Shown here: in pieces, positions 36,044 to 44,745 of the stretch
How the letters are laid out: each line of letters starts with the position of its first letter
Numbering within the stretch: the stretch's first letter is position 1
From: Kineosporia babensis
GTDB lineage: Bacteria; Actinomycetota; Actinomycetes; Actinomycetales; Kineosporiaceae
DNA: 64,000 nt
Direction of reading: 5' to 3'
Assembly: GCF_021129305.1 (NCBI RefSeq)
Contig: NZ_JAJOMB010000032.1
Span: forward strand, 1-64,000
Notes under the pieces: generated by a model
Seen by the model: the letters and a program-made list of their open reading frames with translations, nothing else
What the model was told of the DNA's origin: nothing
Database searches by the model: none
Position numbers and translations under genes: made by a program

Positions 36044-36865
36044 ATGGCGAAGACCTGGCTCATCACCGGAGCCTCCCGTGGCTTCGGGCGGGAGTGGACC
36101 GTCGCGGCACTGGAACGGGGTGACAACGTCGCCGCGACCGTGCGTGACGCGTCCTCGATCGGTGACCTGGCCAGCAAGTACCCGGACCAGCTGCTGCCGG
36201 TCACACTCGACGTGCGCGACCGGGCCGCGGTCTTCGGCGCCGTCCAGGCGGCGCACGAGCACTTCGGCAGGCTCGACGTGGTGGTGAACAACGCCGGGTA
36301 CGGCCATTTCGGCTACGTCGAAGAAACCACTGAGAGCGAGGCCCGCGAGCAGTTCGAGGCCAACTTCTTCGGCCTGCTCTGGGTGACCCAGGCGGCGCTG
36401 CCGCTGCTGCGCGCCCAGGGCAGCGGTCACCTTCTGCAGGTGTCCAGCGTCTCCGGTCTGGGCGGTGCGCCGTCGCTCGGTCTCTACTCGGCCTCCAAAT
36501 TCGCGGTGGAAGGGCTCTGCGAGTCGCTGGCCGCAGAGGTGGCCCCGTTCGGCATCAAGGTCACGATCATCGAGCCGGGCGGGTACGCAACCGACTGGGC
36601 CGGGTCCTCCGCCGTCCGCTCCGAGCCGCTGGAGGCCTATCAGCCGCTGCGTGACCAGATGGCACAGGTGCAGGCTTCCGCCCAGATGCCGGCCTTCCCC
36701 GGCCCGGAAGCAACCACCCAGGCCGTGTTCGCGGTGGTCGATCACGAGGAGCCGCCGCTGCGACTGCTGCTGTCCTCGATGGCTCTCGGGATCGCGGTGA
36801 GCGGCCATGAGCAGCGCATCGCACAGTGGCAGACCTGGGCGGACGTCTCCCGCAGCGCCGACTGA
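36044..36865 (+). CDS. Short-chain dehydrogenase/reductase
   Basis: 273 residues from ATG 36044 with AGAGGAGA ten bases upstream. TGASRGFG cofactor loop at the N-terminus, NNAG in VVVNNAGYGHFGYVEE, catalytic Ser in LLQVSSVSGLGG and Tyr/Lys in LYSASKFAVEG. The absence of a basic residue right after the first strand (ATVRDASS) does not settle NADP versus NAD. It is related to the SDR at 47405. A terminator hairpin follows. Confidence 0.88.
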   Translation: MAKTWLITGASRGFGREWTVAALERGDNVAATVRDASSIGDLASKYPDQLLPVTLDVRDRAAVFGAVQAAHEHFGRLDVVVNNAGYGHFGYVEETTESEAREQFEANFFGLLWVTQAALPLLRAQGSGHLLQVSSVSGLGGAPSLGLYSASKFAVEGLCESLAAEVAPFGIKVTIIEPGGYATDWAGSSAVRSEPLEAYQPLRDQMAQVQASAQMPAFPGPEATTQAVFAVVDHEEPPLRLLLSSMALGIAVSGHEQRIAQWQTWADVSRSAD

Positions 36866-36877
36866 TCAGCGCTGGTT

Positions 36878-36915
36878 CACCGAAACCTCCGACCGTCGAT
36901 CCGGAGGTTTCGGTG
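36878..36915. terminator. Perfect 14-bp hairpin between convergent genes
   Basis: CACCGAAACCTCCG (36878-36891), 10-nt loop, exact complement at 36902-36915. It sits 13 bp after the SDR stop and serves the + strand. On the - strand it is 147 bp beyond the TetR stop. Confidence 0.7.
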
Positions 36916-37061
36916 TGCGCCAACCTCGGCCGGGCAATTGAAGTGGGTCGCCAACCCGCCCATGGTGCGCATGCCGCTTGCCTTGCCGACCGCCGCGCTC
37001 GCATCGTCCACTCGCCAGGGCCACCCGCGAGGTGCCGAAGATTGGTGGCCGTCGCGACGGG

Positions 37062-37637
37062 TCAGGCCTCCAGCGCCTGGTCGAGAAGGCCGTTCATCCG
37101 GGTGCGGAACTTCTCCGGGGTTTGCTTGTGCAGGCCGACGGCCTCGCGCACCCAGTCGCCGAACAGGTGCAGCCCGACCGCCTGGATGATCGTGGCGGCC
37201 AGCGCCTGACGGACCTGCTCAGGCCTGAGGCCCGGGGTGCCCTTGGCGATCCGCTCGATGGTGCCTGCGCCGAAGTTCGACGGCCTGCGCGGGTGGCCCG
37301 ACAGGATCGTCCAGGCCAGCAACCTGGTCCAGCCGTCGTCCGGCATCGTCCGCAGCGCCGCGATCGCCTCGGCCAGGTCGTGCGTGTCGGCCAGCACCGC
37401 CTCCGACTCGGCGAAGGCCTGCTCGAACACCCGGTCGAGCAGGTCGTCGCGGGTCCCGATGTACACGTGGATCAGGCCGTGGTTGACCCCGGCGGTCTTG
37501 GCGACCTCGCGCAGCGAGACGTTGTCCGGCCCACGCTCGGCGAACAGGTCGCGCGCAGCGCTGATCAGCAGGGGGACGACCTGCTCGGGGCCGCGCCCCG
37601 CGGGCACGTGGGGTGCGGGTGTGGGTGAACTGGGCAC
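37062..37637 (-). CDS. TetR-family regulator of the aldo/keto reductase
   Basis: 191 residues from ATG 37637. HTH: AARDLFAERGPDNVSLREVA and KTAGVNHGLIHVYIGTRDDL, in which the HTH core is the variant NHGLIHVY. The C-terminal helical domain (AATIIQAVGLHLFGDWVREA) is of the TetR_C class seen in mycolic-acid or steroid regulators. It diverges from the aldo/keto reductase across 83 bp. Confidence 0.83.
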   Translation of the reverse strand: MPSSPTPAPHVPAGRGPEQVVPLLISAARDLFAERGPDNVSLREVAKTAGVNHGLIHVYIGTRDDLLDRVFEQAFAESEAVLADTHDLAEAIAALRTMPDDGWTRLLAWTILSGHPRRPSNFGAGTIERIAKGTPGLRPEQVRQALAATIIQAVGLHLFGDWVREAVGLHKQTPEKFRTRMNGLLDQALEA

Positions 37638-37720
37638 GCGACCACCCTATCGACGTGCGCGACGGCGATGTGTGCCATGGTTACACGACTGACTAAATAG
37701 CCCGGGGAGGACGAGGAAGC

Positions 37721-38644
37721 GTGCAGAAGCGAAACCTGGGGACCGGCGGTCCCGCAGTGTCGGTGCTGGGACTGGGCTGCAACAACTTCGGAATGCGGAT
37801 CGACACAGAACAGACCGCGAAGGTCGTGCATGCCGCCCTGGATCTGGGGGTCACACACTTCGACACCGCTGAGATGTACGGCGAGGGCCGTTCGGAGGTC
37901 TTCCTCGGTCAGGCGCTGAAGGGCCGGCGTGACGAGGCCGTGCTGGCCACGAAGTTCCTGCCTCGCTCCGGTGAGACCTTCAGCTCCGGCGATCTGGCCG
38001 CCCGGATCACCGAGTCGGTCGAGCAGAGCCTGCGCAGCCTGCAGACCGACCGGATCGACGTCTACTACCAGCACTACTTCGACGTCGACGCGCCGCTGGA
38101 CGAGTTGCTCGACACTCTCGACGGCCTGGTCACTTCCGGCAAGGTCCTGCACGTGGCCCTCTCCAACCTGCACGTAGGCCAGCTGAAGTCCGTCATGTCC
38201 GCGCCCAGAGAGCTGCCACTGCGCGCGGTCCAAATCGAATGGAACGTGCTGAACCGGGCCGTTGAGGAGACGCTCGTCCCGGCCTCCGCCTCGGCCGGGC
38301 TGGGCGTGGTGCCGTACTTCCCCCTCGCGGCCGGTCTGCTCACCGGCAAGTACCGGGGAATGAAGGAGTACCCGGCCGACTCCCGGTTCGGCGCCATTCC
38401 GTACTTCGCCCAGGTCGCCAGCGAGGAGAACCTGACCCGCGTGGAGAACCTTGCCGCAGTGGCCGAGCGGCACGGGCGCACCCTGAGCGAACTGGCCTTC
38501 GGCTGGTTGCTCGCGCAGGGCCAGGTCGCCTCCGTCATCGCCGGCGCCACCAGCCCCGAGCAGGTCACCGCGAACGCCGCGGCGGTCGGCTGGGACATGA
38601 CACCGGCCGAACTGGCCGAGGTCGAAACCGCGCTCACCGTCTGA
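37721..38644 (+). CDS. Aldo/keto reductase
   Basis: 307 residues from GTG 37721 with GGGGAGGA 10 bases upstream. The catalytic tetrad is readable: Asp and Tyr in HFDTAEMYGEGRSEVFLGQA, Lys in VLATKFLPRS, His in DVYYQHYFDVD. The NADPH-binding end is VIAGATSPEQVTANAAAV. It reduces aldehydes or ketones, with substrate unknown. The gene is followed by a damaged SDR in the same direction, probably once an operon. Confidence 0.88.
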   Translation: MQKRNLGTGGPAVSVLGLGCNNFGMRIDTEQTAKVVHAALDLGVTHFDTAEMYGEGRSEVFLGQALKGRRDEAVLATKFLPRSGETFSSGDLAARITESVEQSLRSLQTDRIDVYYQHYFDVDAPLDELLDTLDGLVTSGKVLHVALSNLHVGQLKSVMSAPRELPLRAVQIEWNVLNRAVEETLVPASASAGLGVVPYFPLAAGLLTGKYRGMKEYPADSRFGAIPYFAQVASEENLTRVENLAAVAERHGRTLSELAFGWLLAQGQVASVIAGATSPEQVTANAAAVGWDMTPAELAEVETALTV

Positions 38645-38660
38645 GGAAACCAGGAACGCC

Positions 38661-38943
38661 ATGAGCAGACTCGAGGGCAAGGTCGCCTTCATCACCGGGG
38701 CTGCTCGCGGCCAGGGCCGTAGTCACGTCCTGAAACTGGCGTCCGAGGGTGCCGACATCATCGCGGTCGACCTGTGTGCCGATATCGAGACGGTCGGCTA
38801 CCCGCTGTCCACGCCCGAGAACCTGTCCGCTCTGAAAGCGGTTCTGTCCGAGGGCGAGGCGGAGCTGGGAACGGTCGACATCGTCCTGGCCAACGCCGGG
38901 ATCGCGCCGATCGACTTCGACGCCGACCCGGAGCAGACCACGT
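38661..38943 (+). pseudogene. Truncated short-chain dehydrogenase (mycofactocin-coupled type)
   Basis: It starts normally 16 bp after the aldo/keto reductase with MSRLEGKVAFITGAARGQGR and ADIIAVDLCADIETVGYPLS, as in mycofactocin-coupled SDRs. A stretch of about 20 residues is deleted before ELGTVDIVLANAGIAPIDFD, and similarity ends at about 38943. The catalytic Y-x-x-x-K half is replaced by unrelated sequence. The following frame (TEQEVRALVDRRMRTTSGRQ) belongs to something else that I cannot name. Confidence 0.75.
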
Positions 38944-39146
38944 CCTCAATCAGGAGAGCCCAGCGCCACGCGCGCACAAGCGCCCGGCTCGTGCTGCCGT
39001 CACCGAGCAGGAAGTCCGGGCTCTGGTGGACCGACGGATGAGGACGACGTCCGGACGGCAGGAGCACCTGATCGACCTGGGAGGCACGGTCGTGGATGTG
39101 CGGGCGCTGCCGGACCTGCAGGGGTGACTCACCAAGCCGCGTTTGC

Positions 39147-41420
39147 TCAGGCCATTCCCTGCGTCCGCAGCCATTCAAGGTCTGCCTGGTCGCGCTGCCG
39201 TCGCTGCTCGTCCAACGTGAACAGCTGATCCGTCTTGGCCAGGACCAGCGTGTACGGCCGCCCCGATCGCACTGTCACATGGGTGACCGGCAACTCAGCG
39301 CCGTCGATCCGGCCGTGGAGGTGCTGACGATCCCGTTTCGCCAGCGGCCACTCCCGGCGCTTGTCCGAGGCATCGGCGAGGAACGACTTCAGCTCTACGC
39401 ACAGGGGACACGCGCAACCGGAGGGCAGTTCGATCGACCAGTCGGTTTTCGCCCGGATCGGAGCATCGACGCGAGCCTGCAGATGCCCGGCGACCGCTCG
39501 GCCCAGCGCCAGGAAGGGCGGCTCCCAATCCGAACCCGCGTCGACCTCGACCGCGTTTCGCAGCGCCTGCAGCACGCAGTCGGCGACCAGGTCCTCGTAC
39601 TTGAGGCAGTGCTCGACAACGTGTTTCGGCACGCGCTTGTCACCCACCGCCAGCGCTGCCCGCAGCAGAGCGCTGAGCGGATCGCCCAGGCCGGTGAGAG
39701 CTTCCCGGCGAATCCGGAGCGACTGATGGGCGGCCGCTCGTTCGATCAGCCGAGCCAGCGATGTCCAGGACCGAACCACCAGATGACGCGCGATGAGACG
39801 ACATTCACGGCGCGCCTCGGTCGATCCGAGGAGTGCGGAGCATAGTTCCGGCAGTTCGGTGAGCCAGTTCTCCCGACGATCCTCGCCCAGGTAGAACGTG
39901 TAGTCGTCGGATCCGAACCAGTCTTCCACCAGGTCCTGGAACCAGGCGCTACCGAATTCCTTGACCAGGCGACCCAGAGCAGCCGCATGCTCGCCCCGGA
40001 CCCGCTCGATCCGGAAGGGTTCCAGAAGCAGTCGCGCCACCTCGGCATCGCCCAGGACTACGCTGAGTTCGATCGCATCGCCCAGCAACTGCCGCTGCTT
40101 GGCCGAGGTGCGAACCGCTCCGGCCCAGAACGGCTCCAGCTCCCGGGCCTGCTGCGCGGCCGCAACTGGATCCGAATGGCGGGCGATGCTGTGCAGCTCT
40201 TCCAGGGCCCACGCCGGATCCGCTTGCGCTCTGATCGCGAAACGCCGAGCAGCAGGCCACATCACCACCGCTGCCCGTCGGTACCAGCGATCGAGGGTGT
40301 TGCCGTAGTTGCCCATGTAGCCCTCGTACTCAGAGCTCTCCGGCTCCATCGACGAGTTCGGGGTGATCGCGCAGACCTCTGAATCGCTCAGGTAGAGGCC
40401 GGCCCCGGTGACCTCCCGGCCCTGGGCATCTCGCCACCAGCTGATCCCGATCTCAGCTTCGATCAGGTCGTTGACCTGGTACTCGTCCCCCTCGGTCTCG
40501 CCGTAGTACCCATCGTCCTCCCACGCGTCCCACGTTTCCTTGATCTCGCTCAACCCGAGAACGATGTCGCACTCGGCCTTCTCAGCCGCCTGCCGCAGCG
40601 CAGCCACCGCAGCGGCATCCGAGCCCTTGAGCTTCTGCCAGGTCAGTCCGTGCTCGGAGTACTCGTGGTCGAGCAGGAAGGCCAGGTGCTCCGGGCGACT
40701 GGAGGTGGTGGGGCGCAGCGGCTCGTCGAAGTGCGCCGTGATCGCTGCGGCCAGCCCGTCAATCACCTGCGCTTCCGCCTGTCGAAGCCCAGGATTCCCC
40801 TGCAGCATCAGGTTGTACGTCAACGTGACGCGGTAGCCGGACTGCACCGGCCGAACCTCGTGCCGGCAGTCGGCGTAGAACCCGACCAGCGAGATCCTGT
40901 CCCTGAGACCGCGATACACGGTCTCTTCGCCCAGATGGTGCAGCACCAGCTCACCGCCGGTGTGCTCGGTCGGCAGGGTCACCACCAGGGTGGCAACCAT
41001 CGCGTCGTCCTTTTCCGAATCCTGATGCGGCAGGAAGAACTGGCCCTCTTCGTACAGCAGCATCGAGTGCAGCTCGGCCCGGAACCAGCTCCCGCGCGGC
41101 AGACCGAGCTCCGCCCCGAGCGAGGCAAGTTTGTGCTCCAGCGCACCCTGCCAGTCCACCGACACCAACTCGACCGGCACCTGCCAGGTGTCCCGCACCG
41201 ACGGATCGGTCAGCGTCTCCTCCCGCCGCCCGAAGCGGGCCGGCTGGCCAAGACCACGCAGCTTCTTCGCCTGGGCCGTGGAAACCGGCAGCTTCAGCCG
41301 GCCCAGGCCAGCCACCTCCACCCGAAGTTCAGCCGGCTGCATCGCCGTCAACTGCACGCTGGCAGCCGCCTCGCTCTGCTTCGAGAGCAGAGATGCCAGT
41401 ACCTCACGGGGCGCTGCCAC
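39147..41420 (-). CDS. 2-oxoglutarate/Fe(II)-dependent oxygenase, large form
   Basis: 757 residues from GTG 41420. The oxygenase core lies in residues 110-205: His132-x-Asp134 in FFLPHQDSEKDD, distal His187 in ADCRHEVRPVQ and 2OG-binding Arg197 in SGYRVTLTYN, a complete prolyl-hydroxylase-type iron site. The remaining 550 residues are helical with acidic patches and no known motif, and the C-terminus contains CACPLCVELKSFL, a possible metal or zinc pair. Such long P4Hc proteins are common in actinomycetes, with unknown targets. A flanking-gene link is not obvious. Confidence 0.82.
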   Translation of the reverse strand: MAAPREVLASLLSKQSEAAASVQLTAMQPAELRVEVAGLGRLKLPVSTAQAKKLRGLGQPARFGRREETLTDPSVRDTWQVPVELVSVDWQGALEHKLASLGAELGLPRGSWFRAELHSMLLYEEGQFFLPHQDSEKDDAMVATLVVTLPTEHTGGELVLHHLGEETVYRGLRDRISLVGFYADCRHEVRPVQSGYRVTLTYNLMLQGNPGLRQAEAQVIDGLAAAITAHFDEPLRPTTSSRPEHLAFLLDHEYSEHGLTWQKLKGSDAAAVAALRQAAEKAECDIVLGLSEIKETWDAWEDDGYYGETEGDEYQVNDLIEAEIGISWWRDAQGREVTGAGLYLSDSEVCAITPNSSMEPESSEYEGYMGNYGNTLDRWYRRAAVVMWPAARRFAIRAQADPAWALEELHSIARHSDPVAAAQQARELEPFWAGAVRTSAKQRQLLGDAIELSVVLGDAEVARLLLEPFRIERVRGEHAAALGRLVKEFGSAWFQDLVEDWFGSDDYTFYLGEDRRENWLTELPELCSALLGSTEARRECRLIARHLVVRSWTSLARLIERAAAHQSLRIRREALTGLGDPLSALLRAALAVGDKRVPKHVVEHCLKYEDLVADCVLQALRNAVEVDAGSDWEPPFLALGRAVAGHLQARVDAPIRAKTDWSIELPSGCACPLCVELKSFLADASDKRREWPLAKRDRQHLHGRIDGAELPVTHVTVRSGRPYTLVLAKTDQLFTLDEQRRQRDQADLEWLRTQGMA

Positions 41421-41657
41421 TACGACGAACTCCTTCTCCAGCCGGAGGGCCTCACGGAACGATCCGGATCAGCCTGTCAGTCCGCAGCAGAAATCCCCAT
41501 GTCCATGGCGCGCTCGGAATTTCCGCTACTAGAACGAAAAGTCAACATCGGGCGCTGCCCCAAGAGTCCAAAGTTCACGACAGTCCGTAGCGGAAGGGGC
41601 ACTGGTTCAGTACTCTTCCCGACCTAACCGACATTTGAACCATGCGGGGAGCAACCG

Positions 41658-41921
41658 GTGTCCAAGATCGACGAGCTGGCCGAACTCATCAGCGGCATCG
41701 CCGACCAGATCGATACGGCAGCCCAAGCCGGCAGCGCCTCCGCCCTGGAGGCCGAGCAGGTCGGCTCCACCGCCGCGGCACTCGGCGCCGAGGGCATGGC
41801 CGAGGTCAAGAGTCAGCTGGACGCGCTGACCGCGGGACTAGTTGGGCCTTGGTCGACCGTTCCGCGCGAAGGCCGCATCGTCTTCTGTCATCCCAGTTCC
41901 GCTCTTGCCTCCGGCTCGTAG
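41658..41921 (+). CDS. Small helical protein, 3' end replaced
   Basis: GTG 41658 follows GGGGAGCAACC. The first 60 residues (MSKIDELAELISGIADQIDT, then AAALGAEGMAEVKSQLDALT) resemble the 84-aa protein at 6389: both begin with a short M-x-x-x-DE start, are Ala/Glu-rich and have an A-A-x-G-x-E/D turn before a last helix. After LTAG the sequence switches to non-helical LVGPWSTVPREGRIVF and overlaps the 3' end of the membrane gene, so the natural C-terminus was lost at about 41838. Confidence 0.5.
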   Translation: MSKIDELAELISGIADQIDTAAQAGSASALEAEQVGSTAAALGAEGMAEVKSQLDALTAGLVGPWSTVPREGRIVFCHPSSALASGS

Positions 41922-42685
41922 AAGTACCGGTGCAGCGCGGCGTAAGCGGTTGCCGCGTTACCCCCTAGCCAATACGCGCGGATGATCATGAAGGGCAGGC
42001 CGTCGGCACCGGGAACGAACCGGCCGGCGTAATTTCTCAAGCGGGTGTCCGGCGTCGGCAGGGCTTTCACGGTAATCCAGGGCGTGTGGTGGGCACGCGC
42101 TTGAATCTCGGTCACCGCGTGCCAAGGAACGAAGTGTTCGAGGACCAGGACTCGGTGGTAGATACCGCTCTGGGTGAGGACGACCCGCCCACGACCCGTC
42201 CGCGCCATAGCCACGAGGTACCAAGCCAGGGAAGCGCCGATCGCGACGCCCAGCACTGCGATCAAGCCGTTACCGGAAAGACCGGCGGCAATCGCGTAGC
42301 CCCACACCGCGAAGGCGCAGATTCCCGCTACCGCACAGAGCCAGTAGTAGGCCCACCCCGAGTAGACGAACATCACCCCCGGCTCGCCCTGATCGTTGAC
42401 GCCACGAGCTGGATTGCCGGCAGGGGATTTCGGCCAACGCATGGTGTGCAACGTCAAACCCATGATGTGGCCGAACAACAGCGCCGCCAGCACCCAGTTC
42501 AGCGTTGCGAGGTGAGGGCCATGTCCCAGGTCGTCCCAGACCAGCCATAGACTGAGCGCGGTCAGGAGGGCGAAGAGCATCACCGTGGCGATGCGCCCGA
42601 TCGACCGGTAGGGCTTCGGCCATCCCGCCGGGGGATCCTCCTCTTGCCCCGGAATGAAGCCTTGCCCGCTACCGGAGCCCATCAT
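41888..42685 (-). CDS. Four-helix membrane protein, function unknown
   Basis: 265 residues from ATG 42685, which shares a base with the upstream stop (TGATG). Membrane segments: IATVMLFALLTALSLWLVW, NWVLAALLFGHIMGLTL, YYWLCAVAGICAFAVWGYAI and GLIAVLGVAIGASLAWYLV, followed by a soluble C-terminal domain (VLTQSGIYHRVLVLEHFVPW, then FMIIRAYWLGGNAATAY) resembling a PH-like domain. Translational coupling to the fragment upstream shows they were one operon. The family name is unknown. Confidence 0.65.
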   Translation of the reverse strand: MMGSGSGQGFIPGQEEDPPAGWPKPYRSIGRIATVMLFALLTALSLWLVWDDLGHGPHLATLNWVLAALLFGHIMGLTLHTMRWPKSPAGNPARGVNDQGEPGVMFVYSGWAYYWLCAVAGICAFAVWGYAIAAGLSGNGLIAVLGVAIGASLAWYLVAMARTGRGRVVLTQSGIYHRVLVLEHFVPWHAVTEIQARAHHTPWITVKALPTPDTRLRNYAGRFVPGADGLPFMIIRAYWLGGNAATAYAALHRYFYEPEARAELG

Positions 42686-42786
42686 CAGAAGATTGCCTTC
42701 CAAGCTGTCTTTGCACCGTTGCTAATGGCGTCTGCCGTTGTGGATCCGGCGTCGCCCACCTTGTCACCGACCCACTGGCCGCCGCA
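42685..42786 (-). pseudogene. 3' remnant of a small gene coupled to the membrane protein
   Basis: The last 33 codons read GGQWVGDKVGDAGSTTADAI then SNGAKTAWKAIF and end in TGA overlapping the next start. The 5' part is missing and the frame is joined at about 42786 to the truncated XRE regulator gene. Confidence 0.5.
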
Positions 42787-43051
42787 GGTACCCCTGCTCG
42801 TCCTCGTCAAGCCCCAGCACCCGGCCGACCGAGGCAAGTACTTCGTCGGAAAACCCCGATCCGCTGCCCTTCTCAAGTCTCGTAAACCACTCGACGCTGA
42901 CCCCCGCCAACATCGCGACTTCTTCGCGGCGAAGTCCGGGAACACGTCGGCGAGCACCACCGGAGATGCCGGCCCGCTCCGGCGAGATTCGGGCACGGCG
43001 GCTGATGAGGAAGCTCCGGATCTCTGCCTGGGGGCTATCGGCTGGTTTCAC
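42764..43051 (-). pseudogene. MmyB-type XRE regulator, C-terminal two thirds lost
   Basis: ATG 43051 starts a typical N-terminus: ISGGARRRVPGLRREEVAML, AGVSVEWFTRLEKGSGSGFS and VLGLDEDEQGYL, the XRE HTH of MmyB-like proteins (normal length about 280, compare 46335). After GYL it runs into RRPVGR and stops, at the junction with the gene fragment at 42685-42786. The ligand-binding MmyB domain is absent. It diverges from the alcohol dehydrogenase, the usual partner of such regulators, which may now be unregulated. Confidence 0.75.
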
Positions 43052-43154
43052 CGGCTCAGACTACGGGCGCGCGAAGGTCTATGGGAGGCAGCATTTATAC
43101 CCCCTCAATCTACTGGCTCCCCACCGGCTCGGGGTGGACGGTTTCCTGTTCGGT

Positions 43155-44192
43155 ATGCGAGCAACTCTTCTTCACGGCGCAGGCGACGTCCGCGTCGAGC
43201 AGGTTCCCGATGCTGTCCTGAAACACCCGTCCGACGCGGTGGTGCGCATCCTGGCCTCTACCGTCTGTGGTTCTGATCTCTATCCCTACCAGAACGGTCC
43301 CGGAGCCAACGGGCCGGTCACCATCGGTCACGAAATCGTCGGTGTGGTCGAGGAGGTCGGTGTCGAGGTCCGCACCGTCCGGCCTGGCGACCTGGTGATC
43401 TGCCCCTGGGCCTTCTCCGACGGGACCTGTGAGTTCTGCCGGGAGGGCCTGTACACGTCGTGCGTCAACAGCAGCATGTTCGACCTGGAGCCCGATGTTG
43501 TCGGGCAGGCCGAGGCGACCCGGGTCCCGTTGGCCGACGGGACACTGGTCCGTATTCCCGGCGAGGTGGACGAGGCACTCCTGCCGTCGCTGCTCACCCT
43601 GGCTGATGTCTTCGGCACGGGGTTTCACGCCGCCGCGTGCGGCGCGGTGAAGGCCGGTAGCACGGTCACGGTGATCGGCGACGGAGCAGTGGGGCTTCTG
43701 GCGGTACTGTCGGCCCGGCTTCTGGGTGCCGGGCAGATCATCCTGATGGGTCGGCACAAGGCGCGCACCGACCTGGGCCGTCAGTTCGGGGCGACACACG
43801 TCGTAGCTGACCGGGGCCCTGAGGGCATCGAGGCGGTACGGGCTCTCACTGCGGGGCGAGGCTCCCAGATCGTGCTGGAGGCGGCCGGCGCCCGCTCTGC
43901 CTACGACCAGGCGCTGGGCGTGGTGCGTCACGGCGGGGTCATCAGCCGGGTCGGGATGCCGCAGTACGACGAGGCACCGATCGGCATGGCGTCCCTCTTC
44001 AGGCACGACATCCGACTGGTCGGTGGGGCGGCTCCCGTGCGGGCCTACATCGAGCGCCTTCTTCCTGATGTCCTCGCGGGAACCATCGATCCTGGGAAGG
44101 TTTTCGATGTCTTCACCGATCTGGACGGCGTTCCGGAGGCCTACCGGCTCATGGCAGGCCGGCAGGCTCTCAAGGTTCTTGTGAAGCCCTGA
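43155..44192 (+). CDS. Zinc-dependent alcohol dehydrogenase (MDR family)
   Basis: 345 residues from ATG 43155; the much longer open frame upstream has no similarity. Catalytic zinc ligands Cys38, His59 and Glu60 (TVCGSDLY, IGHEIVG). A structural-zinc loop with four Cys follows (CPWAFSDGTCEFCREGLYTS, C). The Rossmann part has VTVIGDGAVGLLAVLSARLL. It oxidises an alcohol or reduces an aldehyde with NAD(P). Confidence 0.9.
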   Translation: MRATLLHGAGDVRVEQVPDAVLKHPSDAVVRILASTVCGSDLYPYQNGPGANGPVTIGHEIVGVVEEVGVEVRTVRPGDLVICPWAFSDGTCEFCREGLYTSCVNSSMFDLEPDVVGQAEATRVPLADGTLVRIPGEVDEALLPSLLTLADVFGTGFHAAACGAVKAGSTVTVIGDGAVGLLAVLSARLLGAGQIILMGRHKARTDLGRQFGATHVVADRGPEGIEAVRALTAGRGSQIVLEAAGARSAYDQALGVVRHGGVISRVGMPQYDEAPIGMASLFRHDIRLVGGAAPVRAYIERLLPDVLAGTIDPGKVFDVFTDLDGVPEAYRLMAGRQALKVLVKP

Positions 44193-44231
44193 GGTATCAG
44201 CTCTTCACCGTCCTTGCTCGGGCGGTGTCGC

Positions 44232-44702
44232 TCACTCCCGTACCGGCATCTCGGGTGCGGCGCGCCGCCCGAGCTGCATGGAGCGGCGAATCTGGCGCGT
44301 CAGAGCTTCGATGTCGGCCAGCAGGCGAGACACATCAACCCCGGCGTCCTGGGACGCACCGGAGAATGCGTGCACGAGGAAGTGCGTGCAGGCGTTCTGC
44401 AGTTCGGCGCCGGCTGGGGTGAGTTCGACCAGCCGACGCCGTCCGTGGCTCGGGTCGTTTTCCACCTGGCACCAGTCGTTGCTGATCAGGGCCGGGAGCA
44501 TGCGGCTGACGACCGCGTCGGAGACACCGAGTTCGACAGCCAGGGCGTGCTGGGTCGAGGTTTGGCCGTGGCGCAGCGCGTGCAGGAGACGGTAGCGCGA
44601 CTGTGAGATCCCGAACCGGGCCAGGAGCATGGCGTCCGCCGCCTGGTCGAGTTCGCTTGCCAGCCGGTGGACGGCCAGAGCTGGGTCCTGGCTCACGTCC
44701 AC
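44232..44702 (-). CDS. MarR-family regulator
   Basis: 156 residues from GTG 44702 (GTG 44696 and ATG 44786 are alternatives, the last overlapping the hydrolase gene). The winged helix shows FGISQSRYRLLHALRHGQTS and HALAVELGVSDAVVSRMLPA, followed by the DPSHGRRRLVELTPAGAEL wing. It is the second gene of an operon after the alpha/beta hydrolase (44-bp gap) and probably acts on the inverted repeat at 45594-45629. Confidence 0.82.
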   Translation of the reverse strand: MDVSQDPALAVHRLASELDQAADAMLLARFGISQSRYRLLHALRHGQTSTQHALAVELGVSDAVVSRMLPALISNDWCQVENDPSHGRRRLVELTPAGAELQNACTHFLVHAFSGASQDAGVDVSRLLADIEALTRQIRRSMQLGRRAAPEMPVRE

Positions 44703-44745
44703 GTCTGACCTGCCTGCCTCATGCGCCGCTTCACAGGAACGGAGC

